Positions 15,764 through 24,438 of a DNA stretch of 64,000 nucleotides are shown here, piece after piece (the first letter of the stretch is position 1; each line of letters opens with the position of its first letter). This DNA comes from a virus, in the IMG/VR virus record IMGVR_UViG_3300028558_000018, positions 1-64,000 of that record; one strand, given 5' to 3'. The notes under the pieces were generated by a model. It had not been told where the DNA came from. It made no database searches and worked only from the letters and a program-made list of their open reading frames with translations. Position numbers and translations under genes: made by a program.

Positions 15764-16798
15764 CTAATCATTATTGCGGAAATTTAATCTACGCGGTTTC
15801 CCCGTCGTTTGATCATGGAAATATAAGCAGCCGAGGTATCGCTTTTTTACAAGTTTTTCCCCTTCAACAATTTTCACTCTCCCTTGTAACTCATCCTCAG
15901 TAAATGCAGTTTTAACGATTTCCCCCGCTTTATTAATAATCGCATAATAATCCAATGGCCGTTGATGGGGACAAATCCAGCCGCTTTTACTTGGGCCGCA
16001 AAGGAATTTAGTTTCCCATTTTTGAATTCCAAGGTTATCTCCAATATTCTTCTCGCTAAAATTATTAATCAATTTTTGATATTGAGTTAGCTCATATTCG
16101 AATCCATCAAGTGATGCCTCACTCAAAAGCTTAAACTCTTGTTGAGGCTCATCGGGGAATTTGAGAAAAAGAAACGTAAATTTTCTCAATTTATGCTCTG
16201 GAAATAGATATTTCGCCGCCAATTGATATATCATCCCTTGTAATGAATTTTGAATCTTCGGCGCGGCGAATTTAGCTTTGGAAGATTTATAATCCACAAT
16301 TTCCATTTCAATTTCATCATTGATAATTTTTACAAAAATGAATTTATCAATAAACCCGCGAATTCTATAATTCTTTTCACCCTCTACCACCTCGAAATCA
16401 AAATCTTTTTCGATCAGAATCTTAAATGTTCCCTTTGGCCCATAAAATTCATTATTTAACGCGACAAGAATATACTTATCAATAATATCTAGTTCGCTTT
16501 CAATTCCCACAGTGTTCTTTACTGCATATTTAACTAGAATGTTCCAAAGTGGAAGATAATTTCTACAAGTATTATCTCGTAAAATATCCATTACCAGAGA
16601 CTTACGTTTCGGAGTATTCTTTGAAAGAATTTCTAATATGTTATGAATAACATCACCCTTTTGGCTACCGGGATTTCCCTTATCGACAAGCTTAAGAACG
16701 TAATTAGCATAGTATGATTGCGAACAATGCTTAAATTTTTCGATCCGTGAGCTACTTAATGCAATTTTATTTTTAAAATCAGGGCCAAAATTTACCAT
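15764..16798 (-). CDS. PD-(D/E)XK nuclease, Cas4/RecB-like
   Basis: 344 aa. The opening 'LSSSRIEKFKHCSQSYYANY' and 'QKGDVIHNILEIL' match the Cas4/AddB/RecB nuclease start, and 'MEIVDYKSS' is the catalytic D...(D/E)xK strand. One Cys lies near residue 22 and others lie late ('FLCGP', 'WICPH', 'LGCLYF'), a spacing that would suit an Fe-S cluster as in Cas4/AddB. It probably resects ends for recombination with the RecA and nuclease genes upstream. A leaderless-type promoter lies directly before the ATG. Confidence 0.85.
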   Translation of the reverse strand: MVNFGPDFKNKIALSSSRIEKFKHCSQSYYANYVLKLVDKGNPGSQKGDVIHNILEILSKNTPKRKSLVMDILRDNTCRNYLPLWNILVKYAVKNTVGIESELDIIDKYILVALNNEFYGPKGTFKILIEKDFDFEVVEGEKNYRIRGFIDKFIFVKIINDEIEMEIVDYKSSKAKFAAPKIQNSLQGMIYQLAAKYLFPEHKLRKFTFLFLKFPDEPQQEFKLLSEASLDGFEYELTQYQKLINNFSEKNIGDNLGIQKWETKFLCGPSKSGWICPHQRPLDYYAIINKAGEIVKTAFTEDELQGRVKIVEGEKLVKKRYLGCLYFHDQTTGKPRRLNFRNND

Positions 16799-16805
16799 AA
16801 GGAAG

Positions 16806-16834
16806 ATTATGAAGAGTTGTTACTACTATGTCAA
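16806..16834 (-). promoter_or_regulatory. Leaderless promoter TTGACA-17-CATAAT-7-ATG
   Basis: On the minus strand a perfect TTGACA and a CATAAT -10 are separated by 17 bases, and the ATG at 16798 begins seven bases after the -10. Transcription should start at or next to the A of the ATG. Confidence 0.75.
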
Positions 16835-16836
16835 GG

Positions 16837-17253
16837 TTAAAGCTCAATACCATATCGCTCTTTAACCCACTCTTTGCAAAAATCACCAATTTCATTTTCA
16901 TGAACCTCTATTAATATAATATCATTTATTTCACAATATTTAAATTTATCCATATCGCGCTTTATTTGAGAGAGAAAATTGGCGCGGGACTCATTATGAA
17001 AAAACTTATTATAATTGGTGTGTTGCGCCCCTTGTATCTCTACCGCAATTTTCTGGGAGGCGTTGTATATATCGATGGTCATGCGAGAAGACGCTAACGG
17101 TAATTCTGCACATACTACATGAGTTTTCCAAAAAGGACGGAAGGCTTGTTTGATTTTAAACTGGATTTTCGACCGCTCCTCTCCATCCCAATCTATAAGA
17201 TATTTTTGAACATTAATATTAACGGTTTTCCCCTTAAGATTTTTAAATTTCAT
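16837..17253 (-). CDS. Small PD-(D/E)XK-type nuclease (Vsr/DUF559-like)
   Basis: 138 aa with the small-nuclease pattern: 'MTIDIYNASQKIAVEIQGAQH' gives the catalytic D and ExQ (variant of ExK), followed by 'RDMDKFKYCEINDIILIEV', the typical helix-strand that follows the active site. It would be a DNA nuclease acting with the RecA gene cluster. The start overlaps the stop of the homing-type gene by 11 bases, suggesting that gene was inserted between this one and recA. Confidence 0.65.
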   Translation of the reverse strand: MKFKNLKGKTVNINVQKYLIDWDGEERSKIQFKIKQAFRPFWKTHVVCAELPLASSRMTIDIYNASQKIAVEIQGAQHTNYNKFFHNESRANFLSQIKRDMDKFKYCEINDIILIEVHENEIGDFCKEWVKERYGIEL

Positions 17254-18802
17254 ATAAATAGTGTGAAGGCTTTATTTTCAAATAATCTTCTATTTGCTCG
17301 GGTGTTCTATTTAGAATAGAAAAAGCCCCACTCAAAAATAAATTTCTTATTCTATTTTTATCTATTGGCCATTCTATAATTTTAAACTCAAGGCCGTTCT
17401 TTTCGCAATATTTTCTAATAGTTTTGCATTTTCTTCTCACTTTTCTATCAGAAATATACTGTTTTGGTTTTATTTCTACTATTATTTTACCGTCAAGAAT
17501 AAAATCGGGGTAATATTTTCTGATTTTATTATCAAAACGATATTTTATCATATGGGATTGTTCCGCCGACTCAATTTTATGAAATCTTTCGTTATCGACA
17601 ATAAAGCTTAATTCCATTAACGATCTAAATAAGAAATTTTTATATCTTCCCACATAACCGAATCGTTTCGAAATATTAAGAGAGGTTTTAATTTGTATAT
17701 TGCTTTTTACCAAAGCTTTCCTTACTGCGCTCTGACTTCTCTTATGTTCTTTCGCAATTTGTTTTATAGGAATGTTTTGCGCGTAAAGAGACGCCATTTG
17801 ATGAGCCTCTTCGTCGGGAACGACCGTTCTTGCGGTCTGTCGATTTGAAATTTCAATGCCCGCCTCCTCGAAAGCTCTTTTTATAGAATTATAAGACCCT
17901 TTTCCAGTTATTCTAGGGATATCCTCTATAGCTATTTTTTCTACTTCATATTTATATATAAACAAATCTAGTTCTTCTTTACTAAAAGTGACGCCGACTA
18001 ATTCGAAAAAAGATTTTTCTTTAATATTATTGTTTTTTAAAACTTTCTTAATTTGCCTATAATTTCTACCATATTTCTCCATTAAATCAGTAATTGACGC
18101 TTTCGTAGTGGTATAATCAAAAATAATTTCTTTTTCCAATTTAAGAGCTATTTTATCGCCCTGACTCATCATTACATCGTAACCTAAGCCCCTTAATAAT
18201 TTAGATAAAGAAGTGATCGTTGTAAAATATTTTCTAGATAAACTTTTTATTGTTCCTCCATCTAAATATTCTTGTATCAAAACCTTTAATTCTGAATCGC
18301 TAAATTGGCGAGGTTTTATATAAAAGCCCGCTGGTTTAATTTTGGCACCGTTATCCCTCAAAATATTTATAATATGCCCAGCGGTATATCCATACAAATT
18401 ACCTATATAAGCCGCTGTTTTTTGTTCGGATTCGTATAGATTAATAATATTTTTAATTTGATCTTTTGTTAGTTCCTTGCGAATAACCCCGCAGGAATTT
18501 AAAAAATCACTCATTTGTTGATCCATGAGCTTAAATTTTAAAGCTGTTCTTCCGATTGATTTTTCTTCTCGAAAAAAATCTAAAATTTCTTCTTTGTAAA
18601 AATTACAATAATCTAGTAAATTTTTATTAAATAATTGTGTGGCTGAAATAATTTCATATCCATTCAGATTTAATACGCCCTTGACAGTTGCATAATCATA
18701 TTCAAGCTCCCTCTTTATCTCGGCAATTGAATAGTCTCTTTTATATAAAGAGATTATCCTTACTTGATCATCAATAGGCGTATTATTTCCAGCTATCCAC
18801 AT
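17243..18802 (-). CDS. Homing endonuclease of the Vsr/EDxHD type with HTH array
   Basis: 519 aa. Residues 1 to about 390 are a string of short helix-turn-helix modules of the kind used for DNA recognition (for example 'SIAEIKRELEYDYATVKGVL' and 'PIKQIAKEHKRSQSAVRKAL'). The C-terminal 120 residues form the nuclease: 'FRSLMELSFIVDNE', 'YYPDFILDGKIIVEIKPK' and 'KCKTIRKYCEKNGLEFKII'. This matches I-Bth0305I-like enzymes, known from a phage recA intron. It starts one base after the recA stop, so it is free-standing beside its likely target. Confidence 0.8.
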   Translation of the reverse strand: MWIAGNNTPIDDQVRIISLYKRDYSIAEIKRELEYDYATVKGVLNLNGYEIISATQLFNKNLLDYCNFYKEEILDFFREEKSIGRTALKFKLMDQQMSDFLNSCGVIRKELTKDQIKNIINLYESEQKTAAYIGNLYGYTAGHIINILRDNGAKIKPAGFYIKPRQFSDSELKVLIQEYLDGGTIKSLSRKYFTTITSLSKLLRGLGYDVMMSQGDKIALKLEKEIIFDYTTTKASITDLMEKYGRNYRQIKKVLKNNNIKEKSFFELVGVTFSKEELDLFIYKYEVEKIAIEDIPRITGKGSYNSIKRAFEEAGIEISNRQTARTVVPDEEAHQMASLYAQNIPIKQIAKEHKRSQSAVRKALVKSNIQIKTSLNISKRFGYVGRYKNFLFRSLMELSFIVDNERFHKIESAEQSHMIKYRFDNKIRKYYPDFILDGKIIVEIKPKQYISDRKVRRKCKTIRKYCEKNGLEFKIIEWPIDKNRIRNLFLSGAFSILNRTPEQIEDYLKIKPSHYLYEI

Positions 18803-19948
18803 TTAGCTTAAAAAGGATTTAATTTTCTTAAGAAACCAATCGTAAACAGCTTTATTCTCTCCTAAATAAGCAAATACCCCATTAATCCCCTGATGCTGAA
18901 TTTTAATTTCTACCCCATCTTCTTTCGCCTCATTAATAATTTTTTCATCAAAGGAAAACCATGCCCCCTTGCGGGTTAGAACCGTATATTGAAGAAGCAT
19001 GTCCACGATTTCTTTCTCCGTCCAAATCGCGCAACCAATTCGGCCTCTGGCAATGGGCACTCTATATTTCTTACCCGTAATATCCACGGAACTCTTCTTT
19101 ACTTCTATTACCGCCGTTACACCAAGAACTTTATTTTTAACTGGATCGGGTTTTTCCCCTTCTTTTTCGAGAATAAAATCGCCATTATAGCGAGGGTGAT
19201 AATAAAGAACATAATCGCTTTGATGCCCAATACTTGAACCGCCAGAGCCTTCAACTTGGCGCGGAACATCTTTCGCATATGGGTCAATTTTAATTGCCGC
19301 GCTATATTGAGAAATAACAATCATTAGCGCGTCATAATGGTTAATTGGTAACGCAAATCGCTTGAAAAGAAGTTTGGTTAGAAGGGGGACGCCCGCCACT
19401 TTAGGCGACTCATTTCCCCATACATCCTTTTGCGCGTCCTGTTTAAGAATTGTTTGATCTAGGCTATCCCAAATAATACAAAGTTGTTCTCCCGCCTCAT
19501 GCATTGTTTTAAGTAGGGATTCGAGGGATGAAGCAATTGTTTCGAAATAATTAATTGACCAAACGAAAACCGTTCCGTATTCCCATTCTTCGGCGGTTGT
19601 TACGAATTTATGTCCACTACGCTTTTGCATCTCGGGGGTTAGCCTCGATTCACATTTCAGATAGATTGTGCGGCTCTTGGGGAAAATATCCATGAAGTTT
19701 TGAGCAAAAACAAACGCTTGTGAGGATTTTCCTAGCTCTGCCCCCGCCCCGCAAAGTCTTACTACCGAACCGCTTCTAATTTTAAGGTCCGCGTCCATTT
19801 GGAGACTTCCGGTGGAAATGATTTTATTTTCGGAAATTACGTCATTATAATGATCGCCCTTCGTTTGTTTTAGAATTGCGCTGAAAGCATCTTGGGTAGA
19901 TACTTTTGTCTCTTCTGTTTCATCTGCTACTTTTTTAGGTCTAGCCAT
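18803..19948 (-). CDS. RecA/UvsX-like recombinase
   Basis: 381 aa. Walker A is 'GAGAELGKSS' (about 67-76), Walker B 'LCIIWDSLDQT' (about 155-165), with the conserved 'QYSAAIK' and 'QVEGSGGSSIGH' segments of phage UvsX/RecA proteins. It forms the presynaptic filament for recombination-dependent replication with SSB (51.2 kb) and perhaps the Rad52-like protein (55.0 kb). It appears uninterrupted. The upstream leader is AT-rich with no Shine-Dalgarno motif. Confidence 0.88.
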   Translation of the reverse strand: MARPKKVADETEETKVSTQDAFSAILKQTKGDHYNDVISENKIISTGSLQMDADLKIRSGSVVRLCGAGAELGKSSQAFVFAQNFMDIFPKSRTIYLKCESRLTPEMQKRSGHKFVTTAEEWEYGTVFVWSINYFETIASSLESLLKTMHEAGEQLCIIWDSLDQTILKQDAQKDVWGNESPKVAGVPLLTKLLFKRFALPINHYDALMIVISQYSAAIKIDPYAKDVPRQVEGSGGSSIGHQSDYVLYYHPRYNGDFILEKEGEKPDPVKNKVLGVTAVIEVKKSSVDITGKKYRVPIARGRIGCAIWTEKEIVDMLLQYTVLTRKGAWFSFDEKIINEAKEDGVEIKIQHQGINGVFAYLGENKAVYDWFLKKIKSFLS

Positions 19949-19981
19949 AATATATTTTTTGTTTGTTTAAAATTTGTTTAA

Positions 19982-20185
19982 TTAATCCTCAAAAACTACT
20001 TCTTTTTGTTCTTCTCTCCAGCGTAATTGCGCCGCGAATTGTCTCTCAATCGCTTCAATGTCACTTTGCTTAACTCCATATTTAGCCCATTCATCCCGTG
20101 CCCAATGACCTTCTTCATGATACTGAGCCTCTAGGACTTTCATAAAAAGATTGCGCCAATAATTAGGATTAATTTGAGTTTTCAT
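19982..20185 (-). CDS. Hypothetical protein, 67 aa
   Basis: Trp/Glu-rich helical protein just upstream of recA in transcription. It overlaps the next gene by four bases. Unknown function. Confidence 0.55.
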   Translation of the reverse strand: MKTQINPNYWRNLFMKVLEAQYHEEGHWARDEWAKYGVKQSDIEAIERQFAAQLRWREEQKEVVFED

Positions 20186-20463
20186 TTTGTAAGATAATTT
20201 TTGATTAAAGTTTCTTTAAAATCGTTGAATTCTTCTGGGTCGTAACCACTTTTAGCATAATATTTTTCAGCTAATTCATGCAAAAAGTCGTCCACGCTTT
20301 TATCGAAAATATCTGATACGTCTCCATAGTAATCTTTTGCCCCAAAAAGAGCGTTAGGAGACTCTTTTTCAATAATCATGATTTCATTAGAATAAACTCT
20401 GCGTTTTTCATGGATAAAGTTAATATTTGTGAGAGTAAATTTCTTATTTTTATCAATATTCAT
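20182..20463 (-). CDS. Hypothetical protein, 93 aa
   Basis: Mixed alpha/beta, acidic C-terminal half with 'DVSDIFDKSVDDFLHELAEKYYAK'. No recognised family; positioned in the recA operon. Confidence 0.55.
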   Translation of the reverse strand: MNIDKNKKFTLTNINFIHEKRRVYSNEIMIIEKESPNALFGAKDYYGDVSDIFDKSVDDFLHELAEKYYAKSGYDPEEFNDFKETLIKNYLTK

Positions 20464-20475
20464 TGGGCAAATTGT

Positions 20476-21012
20476 TTATTTTGAGTCTATCAAGTCAAGC
20501 ATATTCTTGGGGCGTTTCTTCACTATAATATCCTCACCAATTTTTTCCTCGCTCAATACTTCTTTTACTTGTTCTTTCGCACCCAAATCTAACGTAGCCT
20601 GATTATATTGAAAACGCAGCGCGTCTTTATTAGCCCCCATATATTGAGCCAATGAAACTACTCTTGTCGGCGGAGAAAAATTGCGCCAAAAATCTAAATT
20701 CGGATATTCAACAATAAGTCTCTTCAATATATGTAATTGATTGTGTAATTGGTGGAAATCTTCACTTTTCAAAAATTCTTCTTTAACCAATCGTCTAATG
20801 ATGGTTTCTTTTTCTTTTCCCGTTAAAATCTCCTCATTGACCCAGCTAACAATTTGGTCTTCTTTGATTTCAAAATCCTGCCGCGAAAACTTCGGGCGCA
20901 CGAATATTGAGTCTAGAACTATCGAAAGAATTTTGCAATCTTTGGCGGGGCTAATTTCCACCGCATTTACTCTCACTATATCATTAATTTTCGGGATTCG
21001 TTTTGTATTCAT
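20476..21012 (-). CDS. Hypothetical protein, 178 aa
   Basis: I use the ATG at 21012 ('MNTKRIPKINDIVRV') because the frame upstream overlaps the 57-aa ORF at 20984-21157. The second half is helical with Asn/Gln-rich stretches and a basic tail. It could be a small DNA-associated protein, but no motif decides it. Confidence 0.55.
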   Translation of the reverse strand: MNTKRIPKINDIVRVNAVEISPAKDCKILSIVLDSIFVRPKFSRQDFEIKEDQIVSWVNEEILTGKEKETIIRRLVKEEFLKSEDFHQLHNQLHILKRLIVEYPNLDFWRNFSPPTRVVSLAQYMGANKDALRFQYNQATLDLGAKEQVKEVLSEEKIGEDIIVKKRPKNMLDLIDSK

Positions 21013-21157
21013 GTTTGATTTGCTTGGGTGTATGTTCGTTGTTTTTCTTGAATTTGTCAATACTATTTTTAATTCTGGCCGCACCACCTTTTCTCCTTAT
21101 TCTCGCGGCAATAAGACTTTTTCTCCAAACATCCCCATCAATCGTCTTAAACAGCAT
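20984..21157 (-). CDS. Small very basic protein, 57 aa
   Basis: It contains 'AARIRRKGGAARIK' and is rich in Lys and Arg throughout, so nucleic-acid binding is plausible. It overlaps the stop of the upstream gene and the start of the downstream one. Not long enough for a family assignment. Confidence 0.5.
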   Translation of the reverse strand: MLFKTIDGDVWRKSLIAARIRRKGGAARIKNSIDKFKKNNEHTPKQIKHEYKTNPEN

Positions 21158-21452
21158 TAATTTTAAATGCTATGCCGGAATTTGGCCACCAGATGACTTG
21201 GAAGATCGTGCTTCCATTATATTGATATTCTTCGTTGAGATTTTCGCTATTTATTAATTTTGTTAATTTTCCTTTTAATTGGTCTTCGGTGGGGATGTTT
21301 CCGCCGTGAATAATTTTCAATGCGTTGAATAACGCGATATCAACTTCTTTAAAATAGCGTTCGATGATATAATTCTGGATATTGTAAATTTTCTTATCAA
21401 TGTCTCTATACAATAGCAATTCTTGCGGCGGGGCGAAATCAAAGGTGTGCAT
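21147..21452 (-). CDS. Hypothetical protein, 101 aa
   Basis: Helical N-terminal half and a short beta C-terminus with two adjacent Trp residues. Overlaps the basic small ORF. Unknown function. Confidence 0.55.
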   Translation of the reverse strand: MHTFDFAPPQELLLYRDIDKKIYNIQNYIIERYFKEVDIALFNALKIIHGGNIPTEDQLKGKLTKLINSENLNEEYQYNGSTIFQVIWWPNSGIAFKINAV

Positions 21453-21464
21453 TAATTATCTAGA

Positions 21465-21704
21465 TTATTCCATATCAACATTTTCCGCTTTCACCAATTT
21501 AACTTTCCCCGCTTTACCTACGTTAACATATTCTGGATCGCCCTCGGCCTTCGCTTCTTTATGGGCTTTCTTCCAAACACTTAACATGATAGCATAACGT
21601 TGTTTTTGATCGGGATAATCTTTGTTCATCACTTTATCCCCCATGAATTTTGTGGTAAATTCTTTGAGAGATTCTTTATCTGTGGGTTTTGGCATCGGCA
21701 TAGT
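21465..21704 (-). CDS. Conserved small phage protein ('MPMPKP' type)
   Basis: From the chosen ATG it reads 'MPMPKPTDKESLKEF', then 'FMGDKVMNKDYPDQKQRYAI', a signature found in many phage proteins of about 70-90 residues with unknown role. An ATG 20 codons earlier would overlap the membrane ORF. The later start matches the family. Confidence 0.7.
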   Translation of the reverse strand, partial: TMPMPKPTDKESLKEFTTKFMGDKVMNKDYPDQKQRYAIMLSVWKKAHKEAKAEGDPEYVNVGKAGKVKLVKAENVDME

Positions 21705-21753
21705 ATAATTGGGTTGAAATTGGGATTTACACTTATTTTTTCTTAAAAAGAAA

Positions 21754-21897
21754 TTATTTGACAATAAAACAATAGCTCACATTTGCCACGGCGTATCCCA
21801 AAAACATAACTGCCACAGCTATATTACCTTTATAAAACTGCTCGCCGCTGACATAGAATTGCAACACAGCCATAATAATGAGAAATTTAATACTCAC
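21754..21897 (-). CDS. Small membrane protein with GTG start, 47 aa
   Basis: Two hydrophobic segments (residues 2-15 and 25-46) separated by 'SGEQFYKGN'. The start codon is GTG, overlapping the upstream TGA (GTGA). Coding support is the overlap and the membrane pattern. Function unknown. Confidence 0.5.
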   Translation of the reverse strand: MSIKFLIIMAVLQFYVSGEQFYKGNIAVAVMFLGYAVANVSYCFIVK

Positions 21898-22196
21898 TTT
21901 TTATTTCGATTAAAATAATCAGTTTCAATAATCCAATCGAATTTCTTATTCGCCATTTCTAAATTAGGGTATGAAAATCCGAAAACCCCAAAATTTTCGT
22001 TCGATGGGCCATATTCAGCGGCGGGCACAATATTATTAAATAGTTTAGTTTCTTCGCGCTCTCTAATCAAAATAACATCATAAGCAACCGCACCAAGACC
22101 CTTTTCAATACTAGCCTTAGCTATCGCGACATTACCTTCGCGGCGAATTATCTTATAATGCATACCATTTTTGGCAAATTCTGTAAGTTTTTTCAT
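21894..22196 (-). CDS. Hypothetical protein, 100 aa
   Basis: Alpha/beta protein with conserved-looking 'NEKFGVFGF'-like centre and basic tail. TAATTTATG-type junction at its 5' side. No recognised domain. Confidence 0.55.
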   Translation of the reverse strand: MKKLTEFAKNGMHYKIIRREGNVAIAKASIEKGLGAVAYDVILIREREETKLFNNIVPAAEYGPSNENFGVFGFSYPNLEMANKKFDWIIETDYFNRNKK

Positions 22197-22202
22197 AAAT
22201 TA

Positions 22203-22463
22203 TTAATGAGTCATAGTTATATCTCTATAAGAACCCCTTATCCAGCCTTCCCGATACTCTGTAAAATCAACATAGGCGTAGTCAAATAATCTATCGTCTA
22301 TCGCAAATACTTTGTCCCTCGCCCCTTGCCTAATCTTTTCTTTAACACGTTCATCGACTTCTTTGTTATAGGCATATCCCGCGTCAATTAAAATCTTACG
22401 AATCAATTGATAATTATCAAAGGTTAATATAATTGGGTTTTCTTTCGTGCCAATTTTATTCAT
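22203..22463 (-). CDS. Hypothetical protein, 86 aa
   Basis: Begins 'MNKIGTKENPIILTFDNYQ' and then a helical charged region. Overlaps the upstream gene by four bases. Unknown. Confidence 0.55.
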   Translation of the reverse strand: MNKIGTKENPIILTFDNYQLIRKILIDAGYAYNKEVDERVKEKIRQGARDKVFAIDDRLFDYAYVDFTEYREGWIRGSYRDITMTH

Positions 22464-22651
22464 TTGGGAATATAAACTTTCCCGCGATTAAACCAATTTC
22501 GGGCCGTTTCTTCACTAATAGAATCATCCCATTCCCAAGAATCTTCTAAAGCTAAATAATAAAGCTCCCAACCATCGTTTTCGTTGAAAAGAATTTTTCT
22601 CGGCGATTTTCCATCTTCAAATACTATAAAATCTTTAGGCAATTCATTCAT
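22460..22651 (-). CDS. Hypothetical protein, 63 aa
   Basis: Short acidic protein rich in Trp and Glu; four-base overlap with its downstream neighbour. Unknown. Confidence 0.5.
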   Translation of the reverse strand: MNELPKDFIVFEDGKSPRKILFNENDGWELYYLALEDSWEWDDSISEETARNWFNRGKVYIPK

Positions 22652-22653
22652 AA

Positions 22654-23049
22654 TTACTTATTTTCAAAAATATTTCCAATAACCTCAAAGCTATTCCTAT
22701 CAATATTATCTCCCATAATGCTCCAACCATAAATTTCACCATCAACGGTATATCTTCCAAAATACCAACACGCATCTTCATTATCATACCACACTGGCTC
22801 TTTTGTAAAATATTCCACCTCTGGACCATGTGGGATTCCCTTGACGATAAAATTAACCAAATCGCCTTCAAAAATTTCCACGCCGTTTTTGTCAATTAAC
22901 CCCGTAAATTGTTGAATAATATAATCGCCATTCCCTTCCGTGAGATATTTTAGCCCGCCGTCAATATGGACTAGATAATGGAGTTCGTCACCTGAATATA
23001 AATTCTTGGTTCGTTTGGAATAAATGCGAAATTTTAATATCCGGCTCAT
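22654..23049 (-). CDS. YopX-family protein (copy 2)
   Basis: 131 aa: 'LKFRIYSKRTKN' start, 'IIQQFTGLIDKNGVEIFEGDLV' centre and 'VIGNIFENK' end. Directly followed upstream by another YopX copy (23046-23441), a tandem pair sharing a four-base overlap. Divergence between the two is large, so the duplication is old or they were acquired separately. Confidence 0.88.
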   Translation of the reverse strand: MSRILKFRIYSKRTKNLYSGDELHYLVHIDGGLKYLTEGNGDYIIQQFTGLIDKNGVEIFEGDLVNFIVKGIPHGPEVEYFTKEPVWYDNEDACWYFGRYTVDGEIYGWSIMGDNIDRNSFEVIGNIFENK

Positions 23050-23441
23050 TTAGTTAATAGTTCTGGGTTTTCATGGATATTACCGATAATTTTCTTATCT
23101 CTGATAACGGTAAATGAAGCACATGGCCAATTATCATCATTTGTTAAAATAACATATTCTGAATCTTCAAATCTTACGTCCCCCATTAATTCAAATTCAT
23201 GATTATCTACATTTTTAGCAAAACATTTAATAATATCCCCTTCGTAAATCTCCTCCCCGTTCATATCTTTCGAGTCAGTTGAATGCTCAACGGCCCAGCC
23301 ATCGCGAAAAGGAACTTCAAACGGAAACCTATGATCACCGCTGACGAAATAGAGCGTCCCATTAATTTTCTCAACGGTGTATTTTTTCAGCCCAAAACCA
23401 TTAAAATTGTGCCAAGCGCGGAATTTAGGAAGGTTACTCAT
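23046..23441 (-). CDS. YopX-family protein (copy 3)
   Basis: 131 aa with 'PKFRAWHNFNGFGLKK', 'DMNGEEIYEGDIIKC' and 'KIIGNIHENPELL'. The middle 'QQFTG' motif of the family is replaced by 'VEHSTDSKD'. Upstream partner of the tandem YopX pair. Confidence 0.85.
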   Translation of the reverse strand: MSNLPKFRAWHNFNGFGLKKYTVEKINGTLYFVSGDHRFPFEVPFRDGWAVEHSTDSKDMNGEEIYEGDIIKCFAKNVDNHEFELMGDVRFEDSEYVILTNDDNWPCASFTVIRDKKIIGNIHENPELLTK

Positions 23442-23443
23442 AA

Positions 23444-23722
23444 TTAATAAAATTCCCGTTTAAATTTAAAACTTTTACCAAGAAAATCTTTTTCAAATGC
23501 TTTATCGGTGTTAACAAATTCCCCTCTGGAACTCGCCCAAATATTTTTATAATTAACCCGCGCAAATTCAAACGAAGGACATTCACCTTTCGTCCAAGGG
23601 TGATAAAGTAGTCCAATATCGCCCTCTCTAGAGATTAAAATTGCATTAATAATTTCGCCACCGTTTAAATTTCCAAATCCGCGATTATTAACTTTATATT
23701 TAACTATTTTATACTTTTTCAT
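23444..23722 (-). CDS. Hypothetical protein, 92 aa
   Basis: Beta-rich protein with 'GLLYHPWTKGECPSFEFARV', a pattern also echoed in the 104-aa protein at 28084 ('LWLYPWTRKGGAKYVSIQF'). It may be a small phage domain shared by the two. Function unknown. Confidence 0.55.
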   Translation of the reverse strand: MKKYKIVKYKVNNRGFGNLNGGEIINAILISREGDIGLLYHPWTKGECPSFEFARVNYKNIWASSRGEFVNTDKAFEKDFLGKSFKFKREFY

Positions 23723-23723
23723 A

Positions 23724-24227
23724 TCACAGAGTCTTGCAAAATTTTCTTAGTTTGTCAAGACCATTTTTCGCGCCAAGATTATATACCGGAATCTTAAAAT
23801 GCTTCGCCAACCTCAGACATTGCGCAGTTCCTCCAACCATTTCGCCACCCTCAGTCCACGCGATAATAAATTCCGATAAAGGTTTATTATTTATTCCGCA
23901 TTGGCAAGTATTTCGGGCCATAAGTTGTCTCGCCCCCAATTTTAGCCCGTCCCAATTTGGGTGAAACTCTTTGGCTAAATCCCAATCAGCTTGTTTCCAG
24001 AGAAGTTTGCTTTTATTGTCGTTAAAACCCAACCAAGGAAGCCAAATTTCTTTTTCTCCGTTAGCTTCATCATAACTTTGCTCCCAAAAAGAATCGGCCC
24101 CAGTCGCGCCGCCAGAACGCAAAACATATCCTTTTTTAACTAGAAATGGGGCAATTTTGCGAACTATTTCTTTATAAGATTCTGGTGCGGAACGACTTCC
24201 AATACCCGCAAAATATTTTTTATCCAT
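23724..24227 (-). CDS. SLOG/DprA-like nucleotide-binding protein
   Basis: 167 aa with 'YFAGIGSRSAPES' near the N-terminus and 'GYVLRSGGATGADSFWEQ', the Rossmann-like SLOG pattern seen in DprA/SMF and phage relatives. A late 'EGGEMVGGTAQCLRLA' fits the second half of the fold. SLOG proteins bind nucleotides or nucleotide-derived signals. A role in sensing or countering host signalling is possible but only an inference. Confidence 0.75.
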   Translation of the reverse strand: MDKKYFAGIGSRSAPESYKEIVRKIAPFLVKKGYVLRSGGATGADSFWEQSYDEANGEKEIWLPWLGFNDNKSKLLWKQADWDLAKEFHPNWDGLKLGARQLMARNTCQCGINNKPLSEFIIAWTEGGEMVGGTAQCLRLAKHFKIPVYNLGAKNGLDKLRKFCKTL

Positions 24228-24231
24228 AATT

Positions 24232-24438
24232 TTAATTCCATTTTTCTTCCCAGCTAAAAATACGAAGACTATTTAGCTCAACTCTATGATTGTTAAATTT
24301 ATCAAACTTTTTCATTAACGCAAATTTTCCTTCTTCGCAAGCAGAAATCCAACGGTTGAACGTAATTTGGCTTTCCTCGGGAATTAAATAGGCGTGGGAA
24401 TCGTTGTCAAAAACAATAATGTGGGGAATTTTATTCAT
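24232..24438 (-). CDS. Hypothetical protein, 68 aa
   Basis: Short ORF joined by four-base overlap to the ligase-side gene. Contains a Trp-rich helix. Unknown. Confidence 0.5.
   Translation of the reverse strand: MNKIPHIIVFDNDSHAYLIPEESQITFNRWISACEEGKFALMKKFDKFNNHRVELNSLRIFSWEEKWN

Noticed and set aside
22644-23616. ORFs at 22644-22895 and 23434-23616 on the minus strand
   Set aside because: They lie inside, in other frames, of the YopX and 92-aa genes, which have clear family motifs or better context.
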